DNA from: Opitutales bacterium
GTDB lineage: Bacteria; Verrucomicrobiota; Verrucomicrobiia; Opitutales; UBA953
DNA: 37,836 nucleotides
Direction: 5' to 3'
NCBI GenBank assembly: GCA_007280935.1
Contig: QYQK01000083.1
Span: forward strand, 1 to 37,836
Numbering within the stretch: the first letter of the stretch is position 1; every line of letters starts with the position of its first letter. Position numbers and translations under genes: made by a program. Positions 1-9,800 of this stretch are shown here, piece by piece. The notes below the pieces were generated by a model, which made no database searches, was not told where the DNA came from, and saw nothing but the letters and a program-made list of their open reading frames with translations.

Positions 1-185
1 GGATGAAGGTTTAAACCAGTCCGGATTTCGTATTCCCCAAGGGTGCGCTCAACCGCGGCCGCATACTCGCGATCGCTGAACCCCGATAACGTCTGCTCGA
101 TGAGTAACAGTTTGGGATCGGTGGCCGCAATGGACTCCACCAGCCCTAGGCTGAGCAGCAGGAGGGTGGTGAAAGTTCGACGCAT
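1..185 (-). CDS. Partial secreted protein, N-terminus only
   Basis: An open frame runs on the minus strand from an ATG at 185-183 and leaves the window at base 1, giving about 61 residues. It begins MRRTFTTLLLLSLGL and continues to an alanine-rich site near residue 21, a typical Sec signal peptide, so the product is probably periplasmic or secreted. The mature part seen (TDPKLLLIEQTLSGFSDRE...) matches no family I recognise. There is no Shine-Dalgarno sequence upstream. It is divergent from the MFS gene, sharing an 82-base intergenic region. The frame is supported by the clear signal peptide and the absence of stops, but only a fragment is visible. Confidence 0.6.
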   Translation of the reverse strand, partial: MRRTFTTLLLLSLGLVESIAATDPKLLLIEQTLSGFSDREYAAAVERTLGEYEIRTGLNLH

Positions 186-267
186 CTGGCCATTATCTCG
201 GATTTTTCATGCACGGCAAGCCGCTGTTTTGTTTGCGATGGGGCGAAACGGCTCCATCTTCGCCTGC

Positions 268-1614
268 ATGTCAGCCCCTGCCATGCAACCCCAGCGTCGA
301 GTCCTTGGGCTAATCTTCCTCACGGTATTCATGGATATCGTCGGCTTCAGTATCATCATCCCGTTGTTCCCCCATTTGCTCGACCACTATATTCGGACTG
401 AAGGCTCCGCTGGCACGCTGATTGGCTCCCTGAATTCCGCTGCCGAATGGATGGGTGGCGACACGGTCTTCAAAAAGACGGTCCTCTTTGGTGGTTTGCT
501 GAGCACACTGTATTCCTTGCTACAATTTATCTTCTCGCCGATCTGGGGCGCATTGTCCGATCAGCTGGGACGCCGTCGCATCCTGACCATCACCTTGGCC
601 GGCAACGCCCTCTCCTATCTTCTCTGGATCTTTGCCGCCCAATTCTGGGTCGTGGTCGTGACGCGGCTCGTCTCGGGCATGATGGCAGGCAACATCGCCG
701 TCGCCAGCGCTGCGGCTGCGGATATCACCGATGAGAAAGAGCGGACGAAGGGCATGGCCGTGGTCGGCATCGCCATCGGCCTGGGCTTCGTCTTCGGTCC
801 CGTCATCGGCGGCCTGGCGTCGTCCGTCCAGTTCGCCCACGGGCCGGCTGCCAGTTCCTTCGGGCTCAATCCTTTCTCGGTTCCCGCTGCCATCGCCGCG
901 TCGATGGCGCTCCTGAATTTCTTATTAGTCTTAAAATTCTTCCCGGAGACCTTGGCGCCGGAGCGTCGAGCCAGGGCCGACGCCAAACGGCCCTCGGTCT
1001 TCGACCTCGCCACGGTCCGCTCTTCCGCCGTCCGTCGCACTTCATTCGCCAACCTCGTTTACCAGGTCGCCTTCACTGGCATGGAGAACACGATCGTGTT
1101 TCTGACCTTTGCGCTGTTCGTCTACAGTCCGCGCGATAATGCGTGGCTCTTCCTTTTCAACGGAGCCTGCATGATCTTCGCCCAAGGCCTCGCCCGTCAG
1201 CTCGTCAAGCGACTGGGGCAGCGCAAGGTCATCATGCTGGGGATGCTGATCGCCTCCGTCGCCTTTTTCGTGGTCGCCTGGATTCCAGCGACGCCCGCCG
1301 CTGCCGGCGATGGCGCCGAGACGATTTTCTATCTTGGGCTCGGCCTGATCTCCTTTGCGACGGGCCTGATCCTCCCGAGCGTGTCGGCACTCGTCTCGCT
1401 CTACTCGGATGCTTCCGAGCAGGGCCGTAATCTCGGTATCCTGCGCTCGGCCGGCTCACTGGCGCGCGTCATCGGCCCCGTCACCGCTGCTCTGCTTTAT
1501 TTCCACTTTGGATCCCACTTCTGGGTCTACATCGGCGGTGCGTTGCTGATGGTGCCCGCGATTTGGGTCGTCCAGGGGCTACCTGACCCGGAATCCGAGC
1601 GGTTGAAGGCTTAA
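268..1614 (+). CDS. MFS transporter, DHA1/TetA-like drug:H+ antiporter
   Basis: Inner-membrane major facilitator protein of 448 residues, probably exporting a drug or small metabolite in exchange for protons. Visible family signs: a first helix with GFSIIIPLFP, motif A (GALSDQLGRRR, near residues 94-105) in the loop between helices 2 and 3, RLVSGMMAG (motif B-like), and GLGFVFGPVIGG (near 171-182), the motif C of antiporters. About twelve hydrophobic segments are present, with a longer polar loop after helix 1. The open frame extends upstream to 43, but that part lies over the divergent gene and lacks family character. Start codons at 268 and 283 are both plausible; neither has a Shine-Dalgarno sequence. 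The substrate cannot be told from sequence. The stop overlaps the stop of the convergent protoporphyrinogen oxidase gene. Confidence 0.88.
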   Translation: MSAPAMQPQRRVLGLIFLTVFMDIVGFSIIIPLFPHLLDHYIRTEGSAGTLIGSLNSAAEWMGGDTVFKKTVLFGGLLSTLYSLLQFIFSPIWGALSDQLGRRRILTITLAGNALSYLLWIFAAQFWVVVVTRLVSGMMAGNIAVASAAAADITDEKERTKGMAVVGIAIGLGFVFGPVIGGLASSVQFAHGPAASSFGLNPFSVPAAIAASMALLNFLLVLKFFPETLAPERRARADAKRPSVFDLATVRSSAVRRTSFANLVYQVAFTGMENTIVFLTFALFVYSPRDNAWLFLFNGACMIFAQGLARQLVKRLGQRKVIMLGMLIASVAFFVVAWIPATPAAAGDGAETIFYLGLGLISFATGLILPSVSALVSLYSDASEQGRNLGILRSAGSLARVIGPVTAALLYFHFGSHFWVYIGGALLMVPAIWVVQGLPDPESERLKA

Positions 1615-2954
1615 CCTTTAGCTAAGGCTCGACCGAGCTCATCGCCGCTCCGGATGACTTGCATCAAAGCAACGCCGCCGCGGAATGATCCGTGGAAATG
1701 TAATCCCGGGTGTAAGGATTCAGCTTGGGTTAAGGCGGCTTCTCTCCGGGTTTGATCGGCACCATACTGTGGAATCGCGCGATCCCAGCGATGAGTCCAT
1801 TCTTTTTCGGGTGCACCCGTTGCGCCGAGTGTTTCCGCAAGTTCGCTATCCACGATGACTCGCAACTCCTCGTCGCTCTTGCGGGCCAGAGCAGGATGAC
1901 GCGCTCCGCCGATGAAGCAGCACAACAAGACTTTCCCTGTTGGTGCGCGTTGCGGCAAGACGGAGGTCGGGAAAAGGCATCCCAAGACATTACGATTTTC
2001 GCTGCCCGGAGTTAAATAACCAAACCCATTCAGCGGGTGCCGGATGGCAGCCCGGTCGTAACCACGAACAACCACAGTCACGGGGGGTGCTTCGGTTCGC
2101 TCCCACTCCCGGAACGTGGGTCGTAAACTTTCGTCAAAGGGCAGGGAGGGCCATTGCCAGTGCGGAGCGGTGACTACGAGATGGCGGGCTCGCGCCCCGT
2201 TTTCGATCCCCTCGGCGTTGCGCCAGGCGATATTCCATCCTTGGCGATCGCGACGAATCAAGGTCGCCATTGAATTCAGCTCGAGTCCGTCGCTTCTTAG
2301 AGGCTCAGCCATCGCATCGGCGAGTTGCTGCATGCCGGCGGGGAAGCCGACGATCCGACGATCCGCCCCCTTGTTCTTGATCAAACCGAGAATAATTGAG
2401 CGGTGCTTTTCCTCGAGCGTATGGATGCCAGGAAAACAATTCTTCATGACCAGCCGATGAGGGTCGCCCGCATGAACGCCCGAGACCACGGGATCCATGA
2501 GCAGTTGAGCGGCTTCCGCGCCGAAGCGACGAGCCGCGAAGGCGTAAACCGTTTCGCCTTCATGGCCGCCCCGCAAGCGGAATATTTCTGTGAGTAACCT
2601 CAGTTTACCGCTCCAGCTCAGTAGGTCGGATTTAAATAAACTTAACGGGTTAGATTTGAGTCCGTGCAACTGTCCGTGGGCGTAAATAAAGCGTTGGGCT
2701 GAATGGGGGTCCGCTTCCTGCAGGCACTCCTCAAGTCCGTAATTTCGGAGCAAGGACCGGTCGGCTTCCCCTTCGATTTGCAGGGTATTAGGGCCCGTCT
2801 CAACCAGCCAGCCAGCCTCCTTTACCGTACGAATCGCCCCGCCGCATCGGTGCGAGGGTTCAATCACCTTAACTTTGGCCCCGGCGCGGACCATCCGATG
2901 TGCCACCGCGAGACCCGCTGGGCCAGCGCCAAGTATGACCGCATCGAGCTCCAT
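1611..2954 (-). CDS. hemY: Protoporphyrinogen oxidase (oxygen-dependent, FAD)
   Basis: FAD enzyme of 447 residues for the penultimate step of haem synthesis, oxidising protoporphyrinogen IX to protoporphyrin IX (or coproporphyrinogen in the CgoX branch). It opens with the dinucleotide-binding GAGPAG motif (residues 8-13), followed by the GGAIRT segment and ETGPNT typical of this family. Further landmarks are VVSGVHAGDPHRL in the middle, LGCLFPTSVLPQRAP, and a C-terminal region with a glycine-rich second FAD contact (GSFRGGVAL). The ATG at 2954 is chosen because FAD-binding begins at once; the longer frame to 3008 adds unrelated residues and runs into the divergent promoter. An AAGGT stretch precedes it weakly. 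No other haem gene is adjacent. HemY and CgoX cannot be separated by eye. Confidence 0.88.
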   Translation of the reverse strand: MELDAVILGAGPAGLAVAHRMVRAGAKVKVIEPSHRCGGAIRTVKEAGWLVETGPNTLQIEGEADRSLLRNYGLEECLQEADPHSAQRFIYAHGQLHGLKSNPLSLFKSDLLSWSGKLRLLTEIFRLRGGHEGETVYAFAARRFGAEAAQLLMDPVVSGVHAGDPHRLVMKNCFPGIHTLEEKHRSIILGLIKNKGADRRIVGFPAGMQQLADAMAEPLRSDGLELNSMATLIRRDRQGWNIAWRNAEGIENGARARHLVVTAPHWQWPSLPFDESLRPTFREWERTEAPPVTVVVRGYDRAAIRHPLNGFGYLTPGSENRNVLGCLFPTSVLPQRAPTGKVLLCCFIGGARHPALARKSDEELRVIVDSELAETLGATGAPEKEWTHRWDRAIPQYGADQTRREAALTQAESLHPGLHFHGSFRGGVALMQVIRSGDELGRALAKG

Positions 2955-2983
2955 GGAAATTACCTTAACCTCAAATCTCGGGA

Positions 2984-3013
2984 TTGGCAACCCTCGGTCT
3001 TTCGTCATGTCAT
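2984..3013 (+). promoter_or_regulatory. Candidate sigma70 promoter for the DUF481 gene
   Basis: TTGGCA (2984-2989) and TGTCAT (3008-3013) lie 18 bases apart, giving a predicted start about 4 bases before the ATG at 3024. An AGGGGA stretch sits between them and could be a partial Shine-Dalgarno sequence only if transcription starts earlier. Found by eye, moderate match. Confidence 0.35.
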
Positions 3014-3023
3014 AGGGGATGTT

Positions 3024-4031
3024 ATGCGGTTAGCGCTTTTACTGCTTCTCCCGTTAGGCCTCTGGGCCGATACCGTCACGCTGACGGATGGCACCTTCTT
3101 GCACGGTAAGATTGAACGCATCGCGGGTGGCTTCATGGAAGTCGTCGTCCCTAAGCTGAGCCCGGCGACGCAGCGAATCTCGATTACCTCAGTAGAATCT
3201 TTTAATACGGACTCGGCGGTTATTCTTAGCGGCGGAGGGACGGTCCTGCGTGGCATGGCCTCGGCGACCGCCCAGCGAGCGACGACTACAGGCGGTCCGG
3301 AGACACTCCCGTTCGATGCCCGCTTGGAACTTTGGCGCGATACCAATGCCCGCCCCGCAGATATCGTCAATTCACGTAAATGGACGATGCTGGCCGACCT
3401 TGATTTATCCGGCCGGTCAGGGGTGACAGAAGGGTCTGGAATCAGCATCGGCTTTCTCGCCAAGGGCGTCACTCCACAGGATACGATCATCGGTAGCGTT
3501 CGGGCCACCGAGGCCAAGTCGGGAAATCAGACGTCCGCCAATGATCTGCATGTTAATTTATCTTATGAGACTAATCCCACGGGGATCGTCTTCTGGTATG
3601 TCCGGACCGACACCGGTTATGACAAGGCGCGGATGGTGGATTTATTATCGGTAAACGCAGGCGGCATCGGCCTGCGCCTATTTACAGATGCCTCTGGCAA
3701 ATTGGATGCCCGCTTGGGACTCGCTCATCGTTACGAGAATTATTCGATCGTCGGGCAATCGAGCCTCTCGACCCCGTCGGCTGATCTGGGTTTGATTCTT
3801 CATCGGGAGTTGGGCTGGGCAGCCTTGGATTCCTCGATTTCCGTAGTTCCTTCGTTCAGTGAATCGGCGAATTACTATATCCGACACGAATCCTCGCTTA
3901 ACATGATGCGCCGGGATGGGCCTCTTTCCCTTAAAATAGGGCTATCCAACGATTTCAGGGGCCGTCCTTTGCCCACCCAGGCCTCACTTGATACGGCCTA
4001 TTTCGCCAGAATTGTGTATGCTTTGAAGTAG
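3024..4031 (+). CDS. DUF481-like outer-membrane protein (YdiY type)
   Basis: Secreted protein of 335 residues. A short signal peptide (MRLALLLLLPLGLWA) is followed by a small beta-rich domain (TVTLTDGTFLHGKIERI) of the kind that precedes DUF481 barrels. From about residue 90 onward alternating polar/aromatic strands run to the C-terminus, as in an outer-membrane beta-barrel; the last residues are ARIVYALK. Family members are outer-membrane proteins of unclear, often salt- or acid-stress linked, function. The upstream extension of the frame to 2703 is antisense to hemY and is rejected; the start at 3024 is set by the signal peptide. The gene is divergent from hemY and lies 144 bases before the glutamine synthetase start. 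Confidence 0.75.
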   Translation: MRLALLLLLPLGLWADTVTLTDGTFLHGKIERIAGGFMEVVVPKLSPATQRISITSVESFNTDSAVILSGGGTVLRGMASATAQRATTTGGPETLPFDARLELWRDTNARPADIVNSRKWTMLADLDLSGRSGVTEGSGISIGFLAKGVTPQDTIIGSVRATEAKSGNQTSANDLHVNLSYETNPTGIVFWYVRTDTGYDKARMVDLLSVNAGGIGLRLFTDASGKLDARLGLAHRYENYSIVGQSSLSTPSADLGLILHRELGWAALDSSISVVPSFSESANYYIRHESSLNMMRRDGPLSLKIGLSNDFRGRPLPTQASLDTAYFARIVYALK

Positions 4032-4059
4032 ACAGCCCTAAAATGCCTAAATTTATACT
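4029..4059 (+). promoter_or_regulatory. Candidate promoter upstream of glnN
   Basis: TAGACA (4029-4034) and TATACT (4054-4059), 19 bases apart, resemble -35 and -10 elements. The -35 overlaps the stop codon of the preceding gene. The palindrome at 4062-4079 would sit just downstream of this -10. An alternative -35 (TTGACC, 4082-4087) lies just after the palindrome but has no good partner. Which is used cannot be decided by eye. Confidence 0.35.
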
Positions 4060-4079
4060 TAATGCCTAAAATTAGGCAT
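4043..4079 (+). promoter_or_regulatory. Operator-like palindrome plus direct half-site upstream of glnN
   Basis: ATGCCTAA occurs at 4043-4050 and 4062-4069, and its exact complement TTAGGCAT follows at 4072-4079. The last two form an 8-base inverted repeat with a 2-base centre (ATGCCTAAAATTAGGCAT). The two direct copies are 19 bases apart, close to two helical turns. There is no T-run, so it is not an intrinsic terminator. The position suggests binding of a dimeric regulator controlling the glutamine synthetase gene. Confidence 0.5.
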
Positions 4080-4175
4080 ACTTGACCTGTTAATTGTTAC
4101 CTATTGAAGCGTGGCACGCAGGGTGCTTTTCAAGAGGTGGTAAAGTCTAATTTTCATCAATCCCCCCAATCCAAA

Positions 4176-6332
4176 ATGAGCACAAACCCAGCACGACGCG
4201 AAGCTATCTCGGCGATCGCCTCCCAGCCTCGCCTGAAGGGCACGTTCGACTTCCGTAACGAGAAAATCGACGTCATCTTCGGACAAAATGTTTTCTCGTT
4301 AGAGAAGATGGAGAAACGCCTACCTAAGGATGTCTTCAAGTCTCTTAAGGCCAATATTGAATCCGGCACCAAGCTCGATGGTGCTTCTGCAGACATCGTC
4401 GCGGCCGCCATTAAGGATTGGGCGCTTGAGCGCGGTGCGACTCACTACGCTCACGTCTTCTACCCGCTCACGGGTTCGACGGCGGAGAAGCACGACACTT
4501 TCTTTGAGCCAAACGGCGCGGGTACGCTTGCCCAGTTCTCCGGCAAGGCTCTCGTGCAAGCCGAGCCTGACGCCTCCTCCTTCCCGAACGGCGGTCTTCG
4601 TTCTACGTTCGAGGCTCGCGGATACACCGCCTGGGACGTCACCTCGCCCGCTTACATCTTCGACAGCGAAAATGGTTCAACGCTCTGCATTCCGACCGTG
4701 TTCGTGTCTTGGAAGGGTGAGGCCCTCGACAAGAAGACCCCGCTACTCCGCTCCATGGCTGCCGTCAATAAGGCTGCGACCCGCGTCCTAGCTCTTTTTG
4801 GTAAGAAACACGGCTTCATCAGTGCTTCATGCGGTCCGGAGCAGGAGTACTTCCTGATCGATTCGCGGCTATATCATCTCCGCCCAGATATTTACACCTG
4901 TGGTCGTGCGCTTTTCGGTGCGAAGCCTGCGAAAGGACAAGAGTTCGAAGACCAATACTTCGGTACCATCCCGGATCGCGTCCTCGCATGCATGATGGAA
5001 ACCGAGCGCGAGTGCTTTAAATTGGGTATCCCTATCAAGACTCGCCACAACGAAGTCGCCCCCGCGCAATTCGAAGTGGCGCCGATTTATGAATCTGCGA
5101 ACGTCGCTCACGACCACCAGATGCTCACGATGACGCTCCTGAAGCGTGTCGCCGCGCAGCATGGTTTCGTCTGCCTCTTGGCCGAAAAGCCTTTCGCCGG
5201 CGTTAATGGTTCCGGCAAGCACGTCAACTGGTCCATCGGTGGTGCTGGCGTAGGTAATCTGCTCGAACCGGGCAACGACCCGCACGACAACGCACAGTTC
5301 CTTACTTTCTGTACCGCTGTCGTCCGTGCGGTTGATCTGCACCAGGGCTTGCTCCGGGCTTCGGTAGCTTCCGCTGGCAACGATCACCGCTTAGGTGCGA
5401 ATGAAGCCCCTCCGGCCATTATCTCGATTTACTTGGGCGATATGCTCAATGAAGTCATCGAGCAGGTGAAGAAGAGTGGCTCCGCCTCTTCCTCGCGTAA
5501 GGGTGGTCACATGACCTTGGGTGTCGATACGTTGCCCGTCTTGCCGAAAGACGCTGGCGACCGTAATCGGACGAGTCCTTTTGCCTTTACGGGTAATAAG
5601 TTCGAATTCCGCGCCGTTGGCTCCTCCTTCTCGGTCGCTGGTCCCCTGACCGTCCTCAACACGATCATGGCTGACTCGCTGGACAAGTTGGCTGACGAAT
5701 TAGCGGTAGCCATCAAGAAGAACAGCAATTTCAACACCGCTCTCCAGTCGGTCCTCAAAGAAATCCTCACCAAGCATGGGCGTATTATCTTCAACGGGAA
5801 CGGCTATTCGGAAGAGTGGCATAAAGAAGCGGCGAAGCGTGGCCTCAAGAACTTGCGGACGACCCCGGACGCTCTCCCTGAAATCGTCGCTAAATCAACG
5901 GTGGATGTCTTCGAGCGCCAAGGTGTCCTTAGCAAGGCTGAGCTCGAATCGCGTGAAGAGATTTACACGCATTCCTATGTGCTCACGGTGAACACCGAAT
6001 CGAAGCTCGTCTCCGAGATCGGACGGACGTTGCTCTTGCCAGCTGCACTTAAGTTCGCTGCTGATCTGACCCCGGTTGAAAAGACCAAATCTGGTGGCAA
6101 GTTGCGGAAAGAGGTCATCGGGCTTGCGGACGAACTGCACGACGCTCTGGGAGCCCTTGATGCTGCTCGCGAAGTGACAAAGACCGATACGCACGCCCAA
6201 GCTAAGCACTCTTGCGACAAGGTTCTCCCAGCCATGTTGAAGGTTCGTGCCGCCGCTGATGCGCTCGAAGAAATTGTGGCCGACGAACATTGGCCGTTAC
6301 CGTCCTACCAGGAGCTCTTGTTCATCCGCTAA
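4176..6332 (+). CDS. glnN: Glutamine synthetase type III
   Basis: Cytoplasmic enzyme joining ammonia to glutamate with ATP. The 718-residue length is that of the large GSIII class, not the 450-residue GSI. Catalytic segments are seen in order: [10 protein letters not shown] (metal-binding glutamates), [26 protein letters not shown] (the HVN region), [13 protein letters not shown], and [23 protein letters not shown]-terminal helical region (about residues 590-700) is also typical of GSIII. The ATG at 4176 ([16 protein letters not shown]) fits family N-termini; the in-frame extension to 4104 does not. No Shine-Dalgarno sequence precedes it. It appears monocistronic, with an operator-like palindrome upstream and a strong terminator downstream. 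No nitrogen regulator (PII, Amt) lies nearby. Confidence 0.96.
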   Translation: MSTNPARREAISAIASQPRLKGTFDFRNEKIDVIFGQNVFSLEKMEKRLPKDVFKSLKANIESGTKLDGASADIVAAAIKDWALERGATHYAHVFYPLTGSTAEKHDTFFEPNGAGTLAQFSGKALVQAEPDASSFPNGGLRSTFEARGYTAWDVTSPAYIFDSENGSTLCIPTVFVSWKGEALDKKTPLLRSMAAVNKAATRVLALFGKKHGFISASCGPEQEYFLIDSRLYHLRPDIYTCGRALFGAKPAKGQEFEDQYFGTIPDRVLACMMETERECFKLGIPIKTRHNEVAPAQFEVAPIYESANVAHDHQMLTMTLLKRVAAQHGFVCLLAEKPFAGVNGSGKHVNWSIGGAGVGNLLEPGNDPHDNAQFLTFCTAVVRAVDLHQGLLRASVASAGNDHRLGANEAPPAIISIYLGDMLNEVIEQVKKSGSASSSRKGGHMTLGVDTLPVLPKDAGDRNRTSPFAFTGNKFEFRAVGSSFSVAGPLTVLNTIMADSLDKLADELAVAIKKNSNFNTALQSVLKEILTKHGRIIFNGNGYSEEWHKEAAKRGLKNLRTTPDALPEIVAKSTVDVFERQGVLSKAELESREEIYTHSYVLTVNTESKLVSEIGRTLLLPAALKFAADLTPVEKTKSGGKLRKEVIGLADELHDALGALDAAREVTKTDTHAQAKHSCDKVLPAMLKVRAAADALEEIVADEHWPLPSYQELLFIR

Positions 6333-6354
6333 GCCTGTATTGGCTAAGTCTTAC

Positions 6355-6388
6355 AAAAGGGTCGAGCCTCTAGGCTCGGCCCTTTTTT
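6355..6388 (+). terminator. Intrinsic terminator of glnN
   Basis: A 10-base-pair GC-rich stem (6359-6368 with 6373-6382, loop TCTA, one G-T pair) is followed by six T residues at 6383-6388, 22 bases after the glnN stop codon. Confidence 0.9.
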
Positions 6389-6418
6389 GTCCCTGGCGCC
6401 TTCCGGGCTCCCCAAACA

Positions 6419-6445
6419 AAAGACCCGTCATGGTGACGGGTCTTT
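6419..6445 (-). terminator. Intrinsic terminator of rpsU
   Basis: AAAGACCCGTCA (6419-6430) and TGACGGGTCTTT (6434-6445) form a perfect 12-base-pair stem with a 3-base loop. Read on the minus strand it lies 21 bases after the rpsU stop and runs into TTTTGTTT. The A/T ends could let it act in both directions. Confidence 0.85.
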
Positions 6446-6466
6446 GGGAACCAATTGAAAGGGAGG

Positions 6467-6667
6467 TTATACGTTATCCCACTTCTTACGCAGGTAGGCG
6501 TTGAAGTTCTTGACCTTCTTCTTGCGGCGACGGCGCTCGGCAGGCTTTTCAAAGCCGCGCTTGGCACGGGCATCCTTGATGATCCCCTCGCGGTCGATCT
6601 TCTTCTTTAGGCGGCGGAGAGCCTTATCGACAGTCTCACCTTTGCGAATCTTGATTTCTACGGACAT
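6467..6667 (-). CDS. rpsU: 30S ribosomal protein bS21
   Basis: A 66-residue basic protein of the small-subunit platform, next to the 3' end of 16S rRNA. The sequence MSVEIKIRKGETVDKALRR, the KKKIDREGI segment, EKPAERRRRKKK and the ending LRKKWDNV are characteristic of bS21. The start at 6667 is set by homology; the longer frame to 6766 passes through the promoter. The leader has no Shine-Dalgarno sequence. The gene stands alone between two convergent terminators and the divergent smc gene. In Bacteroidota, bS21 helps hide the anti-Shine-Dalgarno tail; whether it does so here is unknown, but the SD-poor starts in this window make the question relevant. Confidence 0.95.
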   Translation of the reverse strand: MSVEIKIRKGETVDKALRRLKKKIDREGIIKDARAKRGFEKPAERRRRKKKVKNFNAYLRKKWDNV

Positions 6668-6687
6668 GTTGGCGTTAGAGGGTCGAA

Positions 6688-6714
6688 AGAATAAGGGGGG
6701 AGCCGTCTCGTCAA
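6688..6714 (-). promoter_or_regulatory. Candidate rpsU promoter
   Basis: On the minus strand TTGACG (complement of 6709-6714) and TATTCT (complement of 6688-6693) are separated by 15 bases, a short but usable spacer. The predicted transcript would start some 14 bases before the ATG. No rival site is seen in the intergenic region. Confidence 0.45.
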
Positions 6715-6800
6715 CCCCGAATCCTAAGATTTCGCACCGTGAATAACTGCCCCCTAATAAGGGCACTAGACGCTTGCGGCGGGGGTAGGGGAGGGCAATC

Positions 6801-9800
6801 GTGCTATTTCACCCCTCGATGTACCTCAAGGAAATCGTCGTCAACGGATTCAAAAGCTTCGCCGACCGGACCCGTATTGACCTCCGTCCTGGCGTCACGG
6901 CTGTCGTTGGGCCTAATGGCTGCGGCAAGTCAAACATCGTGGATGCCATCCGCTGGGTGCTTGGCGAGCAAAGCGCCAAGTCGCTCCGGGGCGCCAGCAT
7001 GCAGGATGTCATCTTCGCCGGTACGGATAAGCGGAAGCCACTTCCCCAGTGCGAAGTCGAATTGATTTTTGCCGACTGCGAGAAGGAACTCGGAACGCAG
7101 TTCTCAGAAGTCTCCGTGATGCGTCGCATCCATCGCGAGGGAACGAGCGACTATTTTATCAATGGTAAGCCGTCCCGGCTGAAGGATATTCACCGGCTCT
7201 TCATGGATACGGGTATCGGACGGATGTCCTATTCGTTTATGGTGCAGGGACAGATCGACCAGATTCTTTCGGCTAATCCGGCGGAGCGTCGTTATCTTTT
7301 CGAAGAGGCGGCCGGCATCACTCGCTATAAGGTGCAACGGCGGGAAGCGTTGAACAAGTTGTCTGGCGTTGATACGAACTTGGCACGAATCACCGACGTC
7401 GTCAGCGAGGTCGGCCGTCAGATTGCCAGTCTTCGTCGCCAAGCCGCCAAGGCTTTACGTTACCGCCGCTTGCGGCATCGCTTCACGCACCTCGATCTCG
7501 CTTGGCAGGCCAAGCAGTTTGGTGAACGTCGTTCGCAGATTACAACCTTGGAGACGGACGCCACGCAGTGTGGTGCCGAAGTCGAGGGTTTGAGCGACGG
7601 CCTGCGCAGTCGCGAAGCCGCCCTGCTCGATACGCGTGCCCGCCGGGCCGAGTTGGCGGAGCAAGTCCAGCAGGCCCAGCAGGCTATATTTGATTTACGT
7701 ACCACCCGCGAAAACGCGGAAGCCGAGGCCCGGACCGCCGACCTAAGGGCAGATGATTTAGCGACCCGTCTGGTTGATATTCGCCGCGAGGGTCAAGAAG
7801 CCGAACAATCCATCGCAGAATATGAAATGCGCCTGCGTGGCAGTTCCGATGCTAAGTCTCATGCGACCGGCTCGGTGACGGCGACGGATGCCGCCTATCG
7901 CGATAAGACTTCGCAGGTAGAAGCCGCCGCCAAGTTTTTGGTGGAATCCGAGAATCGACTGCGCCGTGCCCGCCAAGATATTTTAATCGCCGAAGGTGAG
8001 ATGACGCGTGCCCGCGGTGATGTCACGAATCTTGAAATCGATCTTCGGGGCTATCAGGCCCGTCATGTCGATGTGACAGCTTCCGTTACGCAAGCCATGG
8101 TAGAGCGGGACGGGCATGATCGTCGCGTTGCCGAATGCGGCCTAGTCGTTACCGGACGCCACGGTGAATTACAGGCCGCTCGTGCCGCCGAGCAGGAAGC
8201 GGTTGAAAAAGGCAAAGCGTTGCTGACGGAATTCCGTGCGCTGCAGCAGACAATTTCCGAACAAGATCGCAGCGTCGCAAAACTTTCCGCTCAGCTTGGC
8301 TTGCTCGAACAGATGCAGTCGCGGCTGGAAGGGTTTTCGGAAGCCGCCAAAGCGGTGCTTCGCGGAGAGCTTTCGGAAGCCATGCCGGCCGGCAAAGCAG
8401 CCGCTTTGGCCGACCTTGTCACGGTCACTGATATTTCCGCTGCCGCTGCCTTGGAAAATATCTTAGGGGCCGCCTCGGAAGCGGTCGCCTTGGACAACGC
8501 CGATTTCTTGCCAGGCATCGTGGCGAAGATGGCTGAGCGCCAACTTGGCCGAGCGGTCTTTCAGGTCGAAGCTCCTCCCGCTTTCCAGAGCGGCTCGGTC
8601 GCTCCTGGTTGGCTGCGGCCCGCCGGTTCGGCGGTCCAGCCCAAGTCTGCCACCCATGCACGACTGGTCTCCAATCTTTTTGATGGCTGTTACGTTTGTC
8701 CCACCTTGAGCGACTTTATCTCGTGGTGGCGAAGCAATCCGTCCTTTGAATTCTTTTTGGTCGCTACGACCGAGGGCGACCTGATCGATCGCCGTGGGCT
8801 GGTCTATGCGGGTCGTCCTCGGAAGGTCGCATCCTCCGCCGGCTCGGGAGTTTTCTCCCGCGAGAGCGAAATCCGTTCGGTACGGGCAAAGTTGGAGGCC
8901 GAGAACGATCAGCTGACCACACTCAACGAGCGTGCCTTGGGGTTGCAGTCGAACATGGATGCCAATGAGGTGGAAGTGGGAACGCGTCGCGCAACGACGC
9001 AATTTGCAGCGCAGGAGCTCTCCGTTGCTCAAGCCGACGAGCGCGCCGCACGGCAGACTTTGGTGGCAGCCGATGATCGGATCGCTCGCGAGCAGCGTCA
9101 ATTGAACGAATTGGAATCGGCCAAGGCCGAGGCCGTGATGAGACGCGATCGGGCCCAAGGGACACTGTCGACAAAAGATGCTCAGGTCGCTGAATTACGC
9201 ACGGCTATCACCACGGGAGAAACTGATGTCGAATCGGCCCGTTCTGAAACCGAAGTCCGTCGCAATGCCTTAGGCGAAGTGAGGCTTTCTTTGGCCGAGC
9301 AGCGCCAGCGTCTTGAATTGGTTGGCCGCGAGTTGGCCGATCTCGAGTCCCGTCGCGCGGAGGCTTCGGCCCGCCTGGCTTCCCGCCGGACCGAAGCACA
9401 ACAAAACGAACGTCAGATCGGCGAACTGCGCACCCAATCAGTTGCGGCCCGCGAATTGTCCGGCCGTTTGGCCGGAGAAATTGAAACTCGTTCCGTCAGT
9501 CTGGCCCAAACGCGCGGAGAGTTGGCTGAAAAAGACGCCTTGCTCGAGACCGATGACCGGGTGCTTTCCGTTGATCGGGAAAAACTTCGCGTGGTAGACA
9601 TGCGGCTTAAATCCTTGGAGGTCACCCTTGCCGAACAGAATTCCCAATGTGGGTTTATTATCGAAAAAGTTCAATCTGAGCACCAATTGGATGTTTCCTC
9701 CGTAGACTGGCGTTTGCAACTTTGGCTCGCTGATGGCGAACCTGATGGCATTGCGAGTTTCGATGATCTTGAGGAGCCGGAAGAAGAGGGGACTCGGCCC

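Noticed and set aside
2703..3023. N-terminal extension of the DUF481 frame
   Set aside because: It is antisense to the FAD-binding part of hemY, and a proper signal peptide begins at 3024.
6748..6765. TGCCC/GGGCA inverted repeat before smc
   Set aside because: Only five base pairs with an 8-base loop and no T-run; likely chance.
8463..9158. A 231-residue open frame antisense to smc
   Set aside because: Lies inside the smc hinge and coiled-coil coding region and shows no domain.
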